This document shows, one piece after another, positions 15,353-22,960 of a stretch of 22,968 bases of DNA. Positions within the stretch are counted from its first letter, which is position 1. Every line of letters starts with the position of its first letter. The notes beneath the pieces are model-generated. The model did no database searches. It was not told the origin of the DNA and saw only the letters and a list, made by a program, of their open reading frames with translations. This stretch comes from Sulfurovum sp. (GTDB taxonomy: Bacteria; Campylobacterota; Campylobacteria; Campylobacterales; Sulfurovaceae): assembly GCA_016744875.1 (NCBI GenBank), contig JADGDL010000035.1:1-22968 (forward strand), given 5' to 3'. A program made the position numbers and the translations under genes.

Positions 15353-16795
15353 ATGGCAAAGAAAAAGAACAAAGACAAATTACCAAAAATAGGAATGTTG
15401 TATCTCGATTATGTATTGAGATTTTTTGATAAATCAAACTTTAGAGGGTGGCCAGATAAGATAGAGACAGTAACGTATCATTGGAAAAACGATAAAGATC
15501 GTTTTGTAAGAGAAGTAAAACGTAAAAAGATAGACATTCTTATAGGTAATATTCCTGCAACAGCATATGAAACATTTAGAGAGATCGCTAGAGAACTTCC
15601 AAATGTACAGTTCATACCGTCTATGGATACACAATTTTCTAACAAGTCAAAAGAGAACGTGACACGTTTTGCCTGGAAGTATGATATACCTATCCCTAAA
15701 ACATATATCTATTATGACAAAGATAAAGCAGATAACTTTATAGAGGACACTGAGTACCCTAAGATCATTAAAAAGTCTTACGGTCCTTCTAATTATGGTG
15801 GGTACTTTGTACATAAGGTAGATTCTAAGCAAGAAGCTAGAAACCTTTTGGCTCAGAAAAAGTACTCTCCAGCATATTTCCAGGACTTTGTACCAATGGA
15901 AGCAGATGTTAGAGTCATGCTAATTGGTCATAAGCCTGTATGTGCATTCTGGAGACGCGCTCCTGAAGGTGAGTGGTTAACGAATACTTCTCAGGGTGGG
16001 TCTATGGATTATATGGATGTACCTAAAGAATTACTTGATCTTGCAGTACAGGTTTCTAAAGCAGCGAATGCTGAGTACTGGGCGTGTGATGTGGCAGTGG
16101 GTGCTGATGGCAAGTACCGTATCTTAGAGTGTGCAACTGCTTTTGCCGCGTTCCCTTACATTAGAGACTGGATAGGTCAGTACCTTATGTGGAAATTCTC
16201 TAACGGTAGATTTGCTAAGCCAAACATCCCTCTTTATAACTGGGAAGAGCTTGGTAAGATGGATCCATCTGTACTTAGAACACTCCGTAACATCACATTT
16301 GGAAGATATACACCTTCTTATGATGGTGCATATTTCCTCGATAAAAAAATAAGAGAGACAGAAGAGGGTGAACTCTACCTACATGAACTTGATGCATTGT
16401 ATCCGATGATGCTTACTGATGACAGAACAAAGGAAGAGTGGCCAAGTGAAAAATGGAATTTTCAGGATAATTATGGAAAGTCTATAAGAAAAGTGCATGC
16501 CAAGTCAAATCCTCATGAGTCTATCGTTTTGGATGAAGTAATATCTGTAGATGAGAGTCAAGAATCTGAACCTGCCTTACCTCTTATCAGTGAAAAGAAG
16601 ATGAAGAAGATTCTAAAATCTGTAGAGGGAATCGGTGATAAAAAGTCAGAAAAACTCATAGAAAAATTTGGAGTAAATGGATTGATCGCTATGTTAGAAT
16701 CTGCACCTGAAAAACTTAAAGAAGAGTTTTCTTGGGTGAAGAAAAAACTACTTGCGAAGATAGATGAACAGTGGACGGCATTTAAAAGTAAATAA
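15353..16795 (+). CDS. ATP-grasp ligase-like protein with C-terminal helix-hairpin-helix domain
   Basis: A 480-residue protein. The Lys-rich start (MAKKKNKDKL) is followed by a pre-ATP-grasp domain and then a RimK-like core: TRFAWKYDIPIPKTYIY (104-120), ATP-binding IIKKSYGPSNYGG (138-150), YFQDFVPMEADVRVML (175-190), WLTNTSQGGSMDY (208-220) and CDVAVGADGKYRILECATAF (245-264). The usual E-x-N metal pair reads E259-C-A261, so the Asn is missing. Residues about 300-400 are an extra segment rich in Trp and acidic residues. Residues 417-448 form a helix-hairpin-helix with VEGIGDKKSEKLIEKFG. HhH units usually bind nucleic acid or pack against protein, so the substrate may be macromolecule-bound. 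It is co-directional with, and 16 bases after, the first ATP-grasp gene. Confidence 0.85.
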   Translation: MAKKKNKDKLPKIGMLYLDYVLRFFDKSNFRGWPDKIETVTYHWKNDKDRFVREVKRKKIDILIGNIPATAYETFREIARELPNVQFIPSMDTQFSNKSKENVTRFAWKYDIPIPKTYIYYDKDKADNFIEDTEYPKIIKKSYGPSNYGGYFVHKVDSKQEARNLLAQKKYSPAYFQDFVPMEADVRVMLIGHKPVCAFWRRAPEGEWLTNTSQGGSMDYMDVPKELLDLAVQVSKAANAEYWACDVAVGADGKYRILECATAFAAFPYIRDWIGQYLMWKFSNGRFAKPNIPLYNWEELGKMDPSVLRTLRNITFGRYTPSYDGAYFLDKKIRETEEGELYLHELDALYPMMLTDDRTKEEWPSEKWNFQDNYGKSIRKVHAKSNPHESIVLDEVISVDESQESEPALPLISEKKMKKILKSVEGIGDKKSEKLIEKFGVNGLIAMLESAPEKLKEEFSWVKKKLLAKIDEQWTAFKSK

Positions 16796-16804
16796 GAATG
16801 TATC

Positions 16805-16822
16805 GTGGGCATTCCTGCCCAC
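16805..16822 (+). terminator. Stem-loop between ATP-grasp gene and M14 peptidase gene
   Basis: GTGGGCA (16805-16811) and TGCCCAC (16816-16822) form a perfect 7-bp stem with a TTCC loop, 9 bases after the ATP-grasp stop codon. The following sequence AAATAATT is a poor U-tract, so this may be a partial terminator or an RNA-stability element that lowers expression of the downstream peptidase. Confidence 0.5.
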
Positions 16823-16927
16823 AAATAATTAATATATAAATCTTTTATTACGTTCATGTCGTGTGTGTCATTTCTCACGCTACTATAATATAAGTTATAA
16901 TTCAAATAAAATACAAAGATAACCCTA

Positions 16928-19504
16928 ATGAAAAACCAATATATGTCGTATGAACAGAGTTTGTTCTTTCTTGATACGATGGAGAAAAAACACCCAAACC
17001 TTATAAAGGTTATTCCAATTGGAGTAACTTATGAAGGACGAGATATTGTCCTTGTCAAAATATCTAAAAATGTAGATATAGCAGATACTAAGCCGGCTAT
17101 GCTCTTTACAGGAAGTATACATGCACGTGAGTGGGTAGGGCATGAACTTGCACTTAAGTTTATAGAATATATGGCAGACAATCAAGATATAGACCCAGAA
17201 CTTGAAAAGTCTTTAAATGAGTCAACTATGTATATGGTACCATGCCTTAATCCTGACGGATATGAGTACTCACGTAAACATTTCTCTTTTTGGCGTAAAA
17301 ACAGACGTAAGAACCATGATGGTACGTTTGGTGTAGACTTAAATAGAAACTTTTCCATAGGATTTGTAAAACAGAGTAATACTTCTTCAAATGTGTATGG
17401 TGGAGAAGAACCTTTTTCCGAAGCTGAAACATCAGCGATCAAAGATTTTGTAGATACGCATGAGAACATTACCATAGCATTTGACTACCATTCACAAGGA
17501 AATGTCTTTTTCCCTGCGCACAAGTTTATGCATGAAGCTGAAATAGACGGTACTGATATGAATGTACTTTGTGCAAATATGAATGATGAGTTTGCAAAAG
17601 TAACAGGTAGAAGATATGGCATCCACAGAGGTAAACCACCTGCTGGGCTTATTTCCGGTTCTGGACGTGAGTATTATTACTCTAAAGGTATCATCGCTGT
17701 TGTTGCTGAAGTTGGAACTAAAAACATTCCTGACTATATGAAAAGTATGTCTGGGAGTATCAATGAAAATATCCCAGCACTTAAACATGCTTTTTCTGAA
17801 GTTATCAATTACTCTTCTGCTGCACCAAGCAGGGTTGATGAATTTACTATAGATAATACGGATGCAACTTCTGTTACTTTGGTGTGGAAATATGAGCCAA
17901 GAGATGACATCTTCTTTGAGATATATAGAAGTACAGAGGATAAAGATGCCTGTAATGAACGTACTAAAGTAGGTCTAGTTGGTGAAAATAAGTTTATTGA
18001 TACAGATTTGGTTAGTTCCACTAACTATTACTATACTATACGTGCAGTGAACAAAACGACAAAATATAAGTCAGCATTTGCGCCTATAGTAAAAGTACGT
18101 ACGGGACTTGAAGATGATGAGTTTTTCAAACTTATTTTTGCTGGTAAAAATGGTACTGGGTATTTGGGTGAATTTACAGAAGAACAGAACCGTTCACACT
18201 TTGGACTGAATTCACTCTTTGTAGGAATTAACAAATCAAAAGGTATTTGTGATGCGGTGATAAGTATTGATCTTGATAGTATCCCTAAAAATGCGATCAT
18301 TAAATCAGCTAGATTTTATCTTTATCCTATGAATAGGGTGGGTGCGAAGATAGAAAAATATGGTCAATGGGACCTCTCACTTTTAAAACCGGACAGTTTT
18401 TCTGATATCACAGATTTTTCTGAAGTTGATAATGCAGAAACAAAAGGCAGAATGGGGCAAGCTATTAAGTCTAGACAATTGACCCAGGGAATTTGGAATT
18501 TTTGGGACTTTTCTCGCCATGAATGTGAACTCTTACAAGAAGAGATAGAGAACAATAAAGCAGTATTTAGAATAGATGGACCAAAATCACTTCCTGATGG
18601 TGAAGACAGCCAAATGATGCAGTTTGACATTGGATATGGTAAATTTGGTGGAGGTCTTCAGTATAGACCAATGTTAGACATCAAATATACGGTAGAAGAA
18701 GAGAAGATCAAACTTCCTGCAGATACACTTTCTACTATTTGTTTAGACAGAATGGAAGAGGGGCTTAAAAGTGGATTTGATGTAGATGGAAATCGTGTCT
18801 ATGGATATCTGGATTTTGATATTTCTCAACTTCCAGACCCTCAAAATACTATGATAACCCAATGTGCATTACGAATACGCAATAACAATAGCTTTAAGAA
18901 AAAATCGGATGTTCGTTACTATGTTGAACTCATCGAGGTTGATGAAGTAGGAAGCTATGAAGATATCAAAAGTCGTGAGAAGATAGAATATATTGGATAT
19001 GAAGTTGCAGAGTATGACCTTAATAGTAAAGAATATCAATACTTTAAATTTGATACATTGTCAAAAATTGCACTCGATCAAATGCACCAAGAAGGGAAAA
19101 GATTAAAGCTTGTAATCAAACCTACTTCTGCATTGGGTGTTAAAAACAGGCTTATAGAATGGAATACAGATGCAGAACTTATAGTTAAATATATCCCAAA
19201 ACACCGTACAGTATTGCCGGTAGTTGAGAACTTAACAATAAGTAAAGAAAACAGAATGATCAAACTTTCGTGGGATAAAGTCAATGATGAATCCTTAAAT
19301 GGTTATTATGTAGTACGAAACAGTTTTCATACACCAAAACACTTTATGGATGGTGTGAAGATCTATGGTGGGAAAGACACCTACAGTTATGATAACTTTG
19401 CTTCATATGATAAAGAAAAATATTATGCTGTATTCTCTTATGATGATGTACCAAACTTTTCAGACCCTGCTACGATCAAATATAATCCTCTGGAAAAATA
19501 TTAG
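16928..19504 (+). CDS. M14 zinc carboxypeptidase with FN3 and DNRLRE-like domains, no signal peptide
   Basis: An 858-residue multidomain protein. The M14 carboxypeptidase domain (about 1-295) has zinc ligands His65 and Glu68 (SIHAREW), His188 (DYHSQGN), substrate-binding Asn139-Arg140 (VDLNRNF) and catalytic Glu261 (VAEVG), so it should be active. It is followed by an FN3-like domain (about 302-400, ending NYYYTIRAVNK...VRTG), two beta-sandwich regions resembling DNRLRE/CBM96-type domains (about 405-585 with IIKSARFYLYP, and 590-770 with GYLDFDISQLPD) and a second FN3-like domain (about 775-858). Such C-terminal modules are normally extracellular, yet the N-terminus has no signal peptide and an in-frame TAA lies shortly upstream of the ATG. 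There is no good Shine-Dalgarno. It follows the ATP-grasp pair by 132 bases. Confidence 0.85.
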   Translation: MKNQYMSYEQSLFFLDTMEKKHPNLIKVIPIGVTYEGRDIVLVKISKNVDIADTKPAMLFTGSIHAREWVGHELALKFIEYMADNQDIDPELEKSLNESTMYMVPCLNPDGYEYSRKHFSFWRKNRRKNHDGTFGVDLNRNFSIGFVKQSNTSSNVYGGEEPFSEAETSAIKDFVDTHENITIAFDYHSQGNVFFPAHKFMHEAEIDGTDMNVLCANMNDEFAKVTGRRYGIHRGKPPAGLISGSGREYYYSKGIIAVVAEVGTKNIPDYMKSMSGSINENIPALKHAFSEVINYSSAAPSRVDEFTIDNTDATSVTLVWKYEPRDDIFFEIYRSTEDKDACNERTKVGLVGENKFIDTDLVSSTNYYYTIRAVNKTTKYKSAFAPIVKVRTGLEDDEFFKLIFAGKNGTGYLGEFTEEQNRSHFGLNSLFVGINKSKGICDAVISIDLDSIPKNAIIKSARFYLYPMNRVGAKIEKYGQWDLSLLKPDSFSDITDFSEVDNAETKGRMGQAIKSRQLTQGIWNFWDFSRHECELLQEEIENNKAVFRIDGPKSLPDGEDSQMMQFDIGYGKFGGGLQYRPMLDIKYTVEEEKIKLPADTLSTICLDRMEEGLKSGFDVDGNRVYGYLDFDISQLPDPQNTMITQCALRIRNNNSFKKKSDVRYYVELIEVDEVGSYEDIKSREKIEYIGYEVAEYDLNSKEYQYFKFDTLSKIALDQMHQEGKRLKLVIKPTSALGVKNRLIEWNTDAELIVKYIPKHRTVLPVVENLTISKENRMIKLSWDKVNDESLNGYYVVRNSFHTPKHFMDGVKIYGGKDTYSYDNFASYDKEKYYAVFSYDDVPNFSDPATIKYNPLEKY

Positions 19505-19513
19505 GGTAGAGTT

Positions 19514-19539
19514 CACAGATCAGTATGGCTGATCTTGTG
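19514..19539. terminator. Bidirectional terminator hairpin between convergent operons
   Basis: CACAGATCAG (19514-19523) pairs with CTGATCTTGTG (19529-19539) around a TATGG loop, with one bulged T. It lies between the stop of the M14 peptidase (19504, plus) and the stop of the acetyltransferase (19557, minus). Confidence 0.65.
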
Positions 19540-19556
19540 ATATGATTTACTAAACA

Positions 19557-20003
19557 TTAAATATCTTTTTGCATATAGACTCGTGTAGTATCTCTGTCTA
19601 TTTCTTTCCATCCCAAATGAAGATATAAAGATAGATTTTCTGTAAGTAGTATATGTGTGGCAAGACGTATGGTGGAGTAGTTTTTTTCTTTCGCTATATT
19701 CTCAGAAAATTTCATAAGAGTACTCCCTATATCTTCTCCCTGAAATTTAGGATGAACTGCAATATTGGCCAAAGATGCATAATCATTTTCAAACATCATC
19801 ACAAGACCTCCAGCGATCTCCCCATTATATTCAACAACCCAAGTAGGATAGTCTCGAATTTCAAGTGAGTAATCAACATCCATTGGAGGTAGTCGACTTC
19901 CATTCATCCTCTCTTTATAAGTGGAATATGCCAACTCCATACATTTTTGAAGTCCATAGGCATCTTCTATTATGGCTTTTCGAATACTCCATTTATTTTT
20001 CAT
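19557..20003 (-). CDS. GNAT-family N-acetyltransferase
   Basis: A 148-residue GNAT protein of normal length. It starts WSIRKAIIEDAYGLQKCM, the typical first strand and helix. Motif A is LANIAVHPKFQGEDIGSTLM (about residues 78-97), with the pyrophosphate loop QGEDIGS for acetyl-CoA. The late NLSLYLHLGWKEIDRDTTRVYMQK segment is the usual C-terminal strand pair. It should transfer an acetyl (or other acyl) group to an amine. It is the third gene of a very tight operon: its ATG is one base past the stop of the AstE-like gene. An acetyltransferase beside an AstE/aspartoacylase-like deacylase suggests acylation and deacylation of one metabolite. Confidence 0.87.
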   Translation of the reverse strand: MKNKWSIRKAIIEDAYGLQKCMELAYSTYKERMNGSRLPPMDVDYSLEIRDYPTWVVEYNGEIAGGLVMMFENDYASLANIAVHPKFQGEDIGSTLMKFSENIAKEKNYSTIRLATHILLTENLSLYLHLGWKEIDRDTTRVYMQKDI

Positions 20004-20004
20004 C

Positions 20005-21033
20005 TTAATAATCTTCTAGAAGATAGCATAAACAGTCTTGTAGGACTATCTTTTTATCCATAGAGATCATGGCTGGCATAAGAGGAGTTTTAAGAGATAG
20101 GTTCCCATCGTCATTTTGGATGATCTCCTCGGTGATGTCCTGACCATCCGGTGAAATCACTAAAAAAGGTTTAGTGACTTTTGTATAGGCAAATACTTCA
20201 TTTTTTTCTAATAGTGTAAAATTATGATGGTCAAAGTTTTTGACCAATGTAAGATCATATCCCTGAGTATCACTAAACTCTTCATCTTCGAAACAGAAAG
20301 TAATATCTGTATTGATCTTGATCGTAGCACTGTTCTTAACCAACTGAAGGTCATGAACCGGTAGTGGTTTTTCAGGAAAGTGATCCATATGCATGAGGTC
20401 ATCTATAAGTTCAAAAGCTCTTTTTATGGCAGGCTCATTCCCTGGGGTTGAACACTCAAGTGTGATAGCCGGACAGATGTCATCAAATGCCATAGTAGAC
20501 ACACCTTTAGGTGACTGAAAGACCATTGCAAAGTGATTAAAAAAGCTAGAGAGGTATTTGTTTTTCTCATTTACTACTGATATACATCCATAAGGAGGAT
20601 TTTGTCCTGTATTGTTGTGAAGGTCAATAGAAGCAAAGAGCTCATTTTGCGTGATTCTATCCATCACTTCCTGTATCAATACCGCTGTATCAGAGTTGGG
20701 TTCCGGTGTACCCGGCCATGCACGGTTAAAGTCTATTTGTCCGTCTCTTAACCGTACACCCATTTGTGCTGCATCTACATTACCTATAAAAAGCCATATG
20801 CTTCTTGGTAGTTTATACCCATCCGTGGTTTGGTATTTCTTCAGTATCTCCTGTATGATCTGTAAGCCGCTGAATTCATTACCATGTAGTAAAATGGAGA
20901 TGAATAGGGCAGGTTCTTTCTCCCCCTTTAAATGTATTAAAGTAGGTGAGTCAAAAAGGTCTTTGATCTCACGATGAGAAATAGAGAGAAATGCACTTGG
21001 TATGTGGTCTAATATTGTTAAATTTGTTTTCAT
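20005..21033 (-). CDS. Succinylglutamate desuccinylase / aspartoacylase-like M14 amidohydrolase
   Basis: A 342-residue protein of the AstE/AspA branch of the M14 zinc peptidase fold. Zinc ligands are His50 and Glu53 (LLHGNEFSG) and His139 (SIDLHNNTG). Asn103-Arg104 in IDFNRAWPG would bind the substrate carboxylate, and catalytic Glu193 lies in AITLECSTPGN. The C-terminal 130 residues form a beta-rich lid (TFCFEDEE, YDLTLVKNFDHHNF). All catalytic residues are present. AstE removes succinate from succinylglutamate and aspartoacylase removes acetate from N-acetylaspartate; here neither an ast pathway nor aspartate genes are seen, so the acyl-amino acid substrate is open. It begins directly after the GCS2-like stop codon and is followed by the GNAT gene with one base between, so all three are co-translated. 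Confidence 0.87.
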   Translation of the reverse strand: MKTNLTILDHIPSAFLSISHREIKDLFDSPTLIHLKGEKEPALFISILLHGNEFSGLQIIQEILKKYQTTDGYKLPRSIWLFIGNVDAAQMGVRLRDGQIDFNRAWPGTPEPNSDTAVLIQEVMDRITQNELFASIDLHNNTGQNPPYGCISVVNEKNKYLSSFFNHFAMVFQSPKGVSTMAFDDICPAITLECSTPGNEPAIKRAFELIDDLMHMDHFPEKPLPVHDLQLVKNSATIKINTDITFCFEDEEFSDTQGYDLTLVKNFDHHNFTLLEKNEVFAYTKVTKPFLVISPDGQDITEEIIQNDDGNLSLKTPLMPAMISMDKKIVLQDCLCYLLEDY

Positions 21034-22455
21034 TTAAATACTCCATGTATGTACAGGTATATTTTGTTTGGCATGATGCATATAATCCTCCATGAGTTTA
21101 GGTATGCTGTTGTACTTTTTAAAGTGTGAAAGTTGCCACTGGGCACCATTTTGTCTACTTGAAGTTCTTTGCTCGATGATATCTAAAAAGGATTCTGCTT
21201 TATCAATGCCAAAAGAATCAAGTCCTGCTTTTGTAAGTTTCAATCCATTCTTTAGTATCCATTCATTTAAAGTAACTCTTTTAGCATTGATCGGTTCATG
21301 AAACTTGGTTTCAAACCCTGTTCTTGCTACATTGTAAAAATCATCTTTTAATGTCTCAAATGGAATTTGTGTAAGGTCTATCTTTAAATCTACCAATCCT
21401 TTGATAAGACCTATAAAAAACCAAATATTTGTTTGTGTATCTATAAGAGTTGGACCGGATGGTAATGCACGTAGCTCAAGTCTTAGTGTATGTTTGCCAT
21501 CTTTATCACTATCCAAAATAGGGCGGATCCATCTCCATATCGTTCCATTGTGAAGAGAAAAATGGTGTAAATCACTCACTGCTGTATCTTTTACATCAGC
21601 AAAAATAATTTTAAAATCATTATTTTGTTCAAATAGATCCATCCATGAATTGATATAATCATGTGCAAAATGTACCCTTTTTTCATCACCATGTTCTCGC
21701 CTCTCTTTATCTCTTGTGTCGACAGATTGTTCAAAGATAGGAATGCGAGATTCATGCCAAGCTCTTTTCCCAAGTACCAAAGGAGAGTTAGCAGAAAAAC
21801 CAAGTAGAACGACAGATGCGAGTAATGCAGCATGATAATAATCTACTGATTCATCGAAAGGAACTTGTAAGTGTATTTGCAAAGAGGTACCAAGTGCTTC
21901 AAACATGACATCATCTTTTTTTAATGAGACTTCATCTTCACCATGAAACAAAATTTTGACAGGTTCATGTCTTAATTCTCTTGTACGCTGAGAAACCAGT
22001 GTATATCTATGCATCTCTGATTGATACAATGTTTTGTTGAAATGTTTGTGTTGCAACGAAGGAAGCACACCAAAAAGTCCGAGTTTCGCATTAAACTTAG
22101 CAGCAGACGCTTGTGCTTGTTGCCAAAGTGTAAGAAAGTCTTTTCCTAAATTTAGAGGCGCTCTTCCATCTAGTTCAAATACATTTCCATTGATCTCTAG
22201 ATCATACTTTGCTAATTCATTTGTAAAAAGGGGAGAGTGTATGTCATCAAGTATCTGTTTATTTACAGGGTTGGGCTGATTGTTACTGTCTAGGATACAA
22301 ACTTCAAGTTCATAACCTATACGGTATTTGTTTGAAAATATATCTGAACCTTTGGTAAACAAACCTTTTATATATACGAGTTCATCAAACAATGCTTTTT
22401 CAAAAGCTATAAAGTCTTCTTTTGTAAACGTTCTGTGGCTTATCTCACTACCCAT
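21034..22455 (-). CDS. GCS2-family carboxylate-amine ligase (glutamate-cysteine ligase-like)
   Basis: A 473-residue ligase of the glutamate-cysteine ligase GCS2 superfamily. Motifs in order are RIGYELEVCIL (45-55, ATP/Mg-binding Glu), KYDLEINGNVFEL (83-95), TSLQIHLQVPF (190-200), HNGTIWRWIRPIL (302-314) and LRLELRALPSGPT (324-336). These match the ATP-dependent core that activates a gamma- or alpha-carboxylate and joins it to an amine. The length is near that of larger GCS2 members. Because the usual glutathione synthetase is not adjacent and the neighbours are a deacylase and acetyltransferase, it may not make gamma-glutamylcysteine. It heads a three-gene operon; AAGGTGA lies just before the ATG, and TATACT/TATAAA sequences upstream (about 22475-22490) could be its promoter. 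Confidence 0.85.
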   Translation of the reverse strand: MGSEISHRTFTKEDFIAFEKALFDELVYIKGLFTKGSDIFSNKYRIGYELEVCILDSNNQPNPVNKQILDDIHSPLFTNELAKYDLEINGNVFELDGRAPLNLGKDFLTLWQQAQASAAKFNAKLGLFGVLPSLQHKHFNKTLYQSEMHRYTLVSQRTRELRHEPVKILFHGEDEVSLKKDDVMFEALGTSLQIHLQVPFDESVDYYHAALLASVVLLGFSANSPLVLGKRAWHESRIPIFEQSVDTRDKERREHGDEKRVHFAHDYINSWMDLFEQNNDFKIIFADVKDTAVSDLHHFSLHNGTIWRWIRPILDSDKDGKHTLRLELRALPSGPTLIDTQTNIWFFIGLIKGLVDLKIDLTQIPFETLKDDFYNVARTGFETKFHEPINAKRVTLNEWILKNGLKLTKAGLDSFGIDKAESFLDIIEQRTSSRQNGAQWQLSHFKKYNSIPKLMEDYMHHAKQNIPVHTWSI

Positions 22456-22780
22456 TACTCACCTTGATTATGTATTATCTTTTATAGTATAACAAAAACA
22501 CACCTTCCAGACAAATATATGTCTAAATCAAGATTTTAACCTCTAACAGCGATTTTAAGGCCATTTTGTTCTTAGATGAGATAATCATTGCACCTTCTTC
22601 TGTTTAAGCCTCTATGAACTCGTATATTTTGGATCAAAAGGTAGGAGAGGTCCTTTTTTATCTTTTCATGTAGTATACGTATATTAAAGGATTAATTGGA
22701 CGATATACTTTTATTAGACAATACTGTCTTTCTATCTATTCAACTTTACTAATATATTTATATTTCTAAGATAACTAAAT

Positions 22781-22812
22781 GTTACTACATATACATATAG
22801 TAATGTAGTAAC
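22781..22812. repeat. 10-bp inverted repeat GTTACTACAT / ATGTAGTAAC
   Basis: Perfect 10-bp arms (22781-22790 and 22803-22812) are separated by 12 bases. An internal TAGTAA (22798-22803) gives an alternative pairing with TTACTA (22782-22787). Confidence 0.6.
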
Positions 22813-22926
22813 TTAAAACAATGAATATAAAGTCTTTATTCTTAGCTATATCTATTAATTGCAGGATACACCTGTATAAGCCGTATAATAGGCCCTTGTG
22901 GGATATATTAATAGCCCACTATTTAC

Positions 22927-22960
22927 TATTGTAGTAACATTATAATAAATTACTACAATA
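22927..22960. repeat. 11-bp inverted repeat TATTGTAGTAA / TTACTACAATA
   Basis: Perfect 11-bp arms (22927-22937 and 22950-22960), again with a 12-base spacer. It uses the same half-site as the dyad at 22781-22812 but in the opposite orientation. An extra TTACTA at 22923-22928 overlaps the left arm. Confidence 0.6.

Noticed and set aside
13220..22455. Assignment of the ligase cluster to the NAGGN osmolyte pathway
   Set aside because: That pathway uses a GNAT/ATP-grasp fusion, an asparagine-synthetase-like amidotransferase and an M42 peptidase; none of these is seen, only an analogous mix of functions.
14437..22455. Simple glutathione synthesis (GCS2 as GshA, ATP-grasp as GshB)
   Set aside because: Both ATP-grasp proteins are RimK-like rather than GshB-like, they lie in a separate convergent unit, and the associated acetyltransferase and hydrolases are unexplained by glutathione synthesis.
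1503..22661. Inverted 1503/22636 elements as ends of a transposon or genomic island
   Set aside because: No transposase, integrase or target duplication is seen, the match is short and imperfect, and the enclosed genes include ordinary chromosomal functions.
22821..22934. 37-codon open frame starting MNIKSLFLAISIN on the plus strand, between the two dyads
   Set aside because: No ribosome binding site, no continuation of a believable signal peptide, and its end overlaps the second dyad; likely chance.
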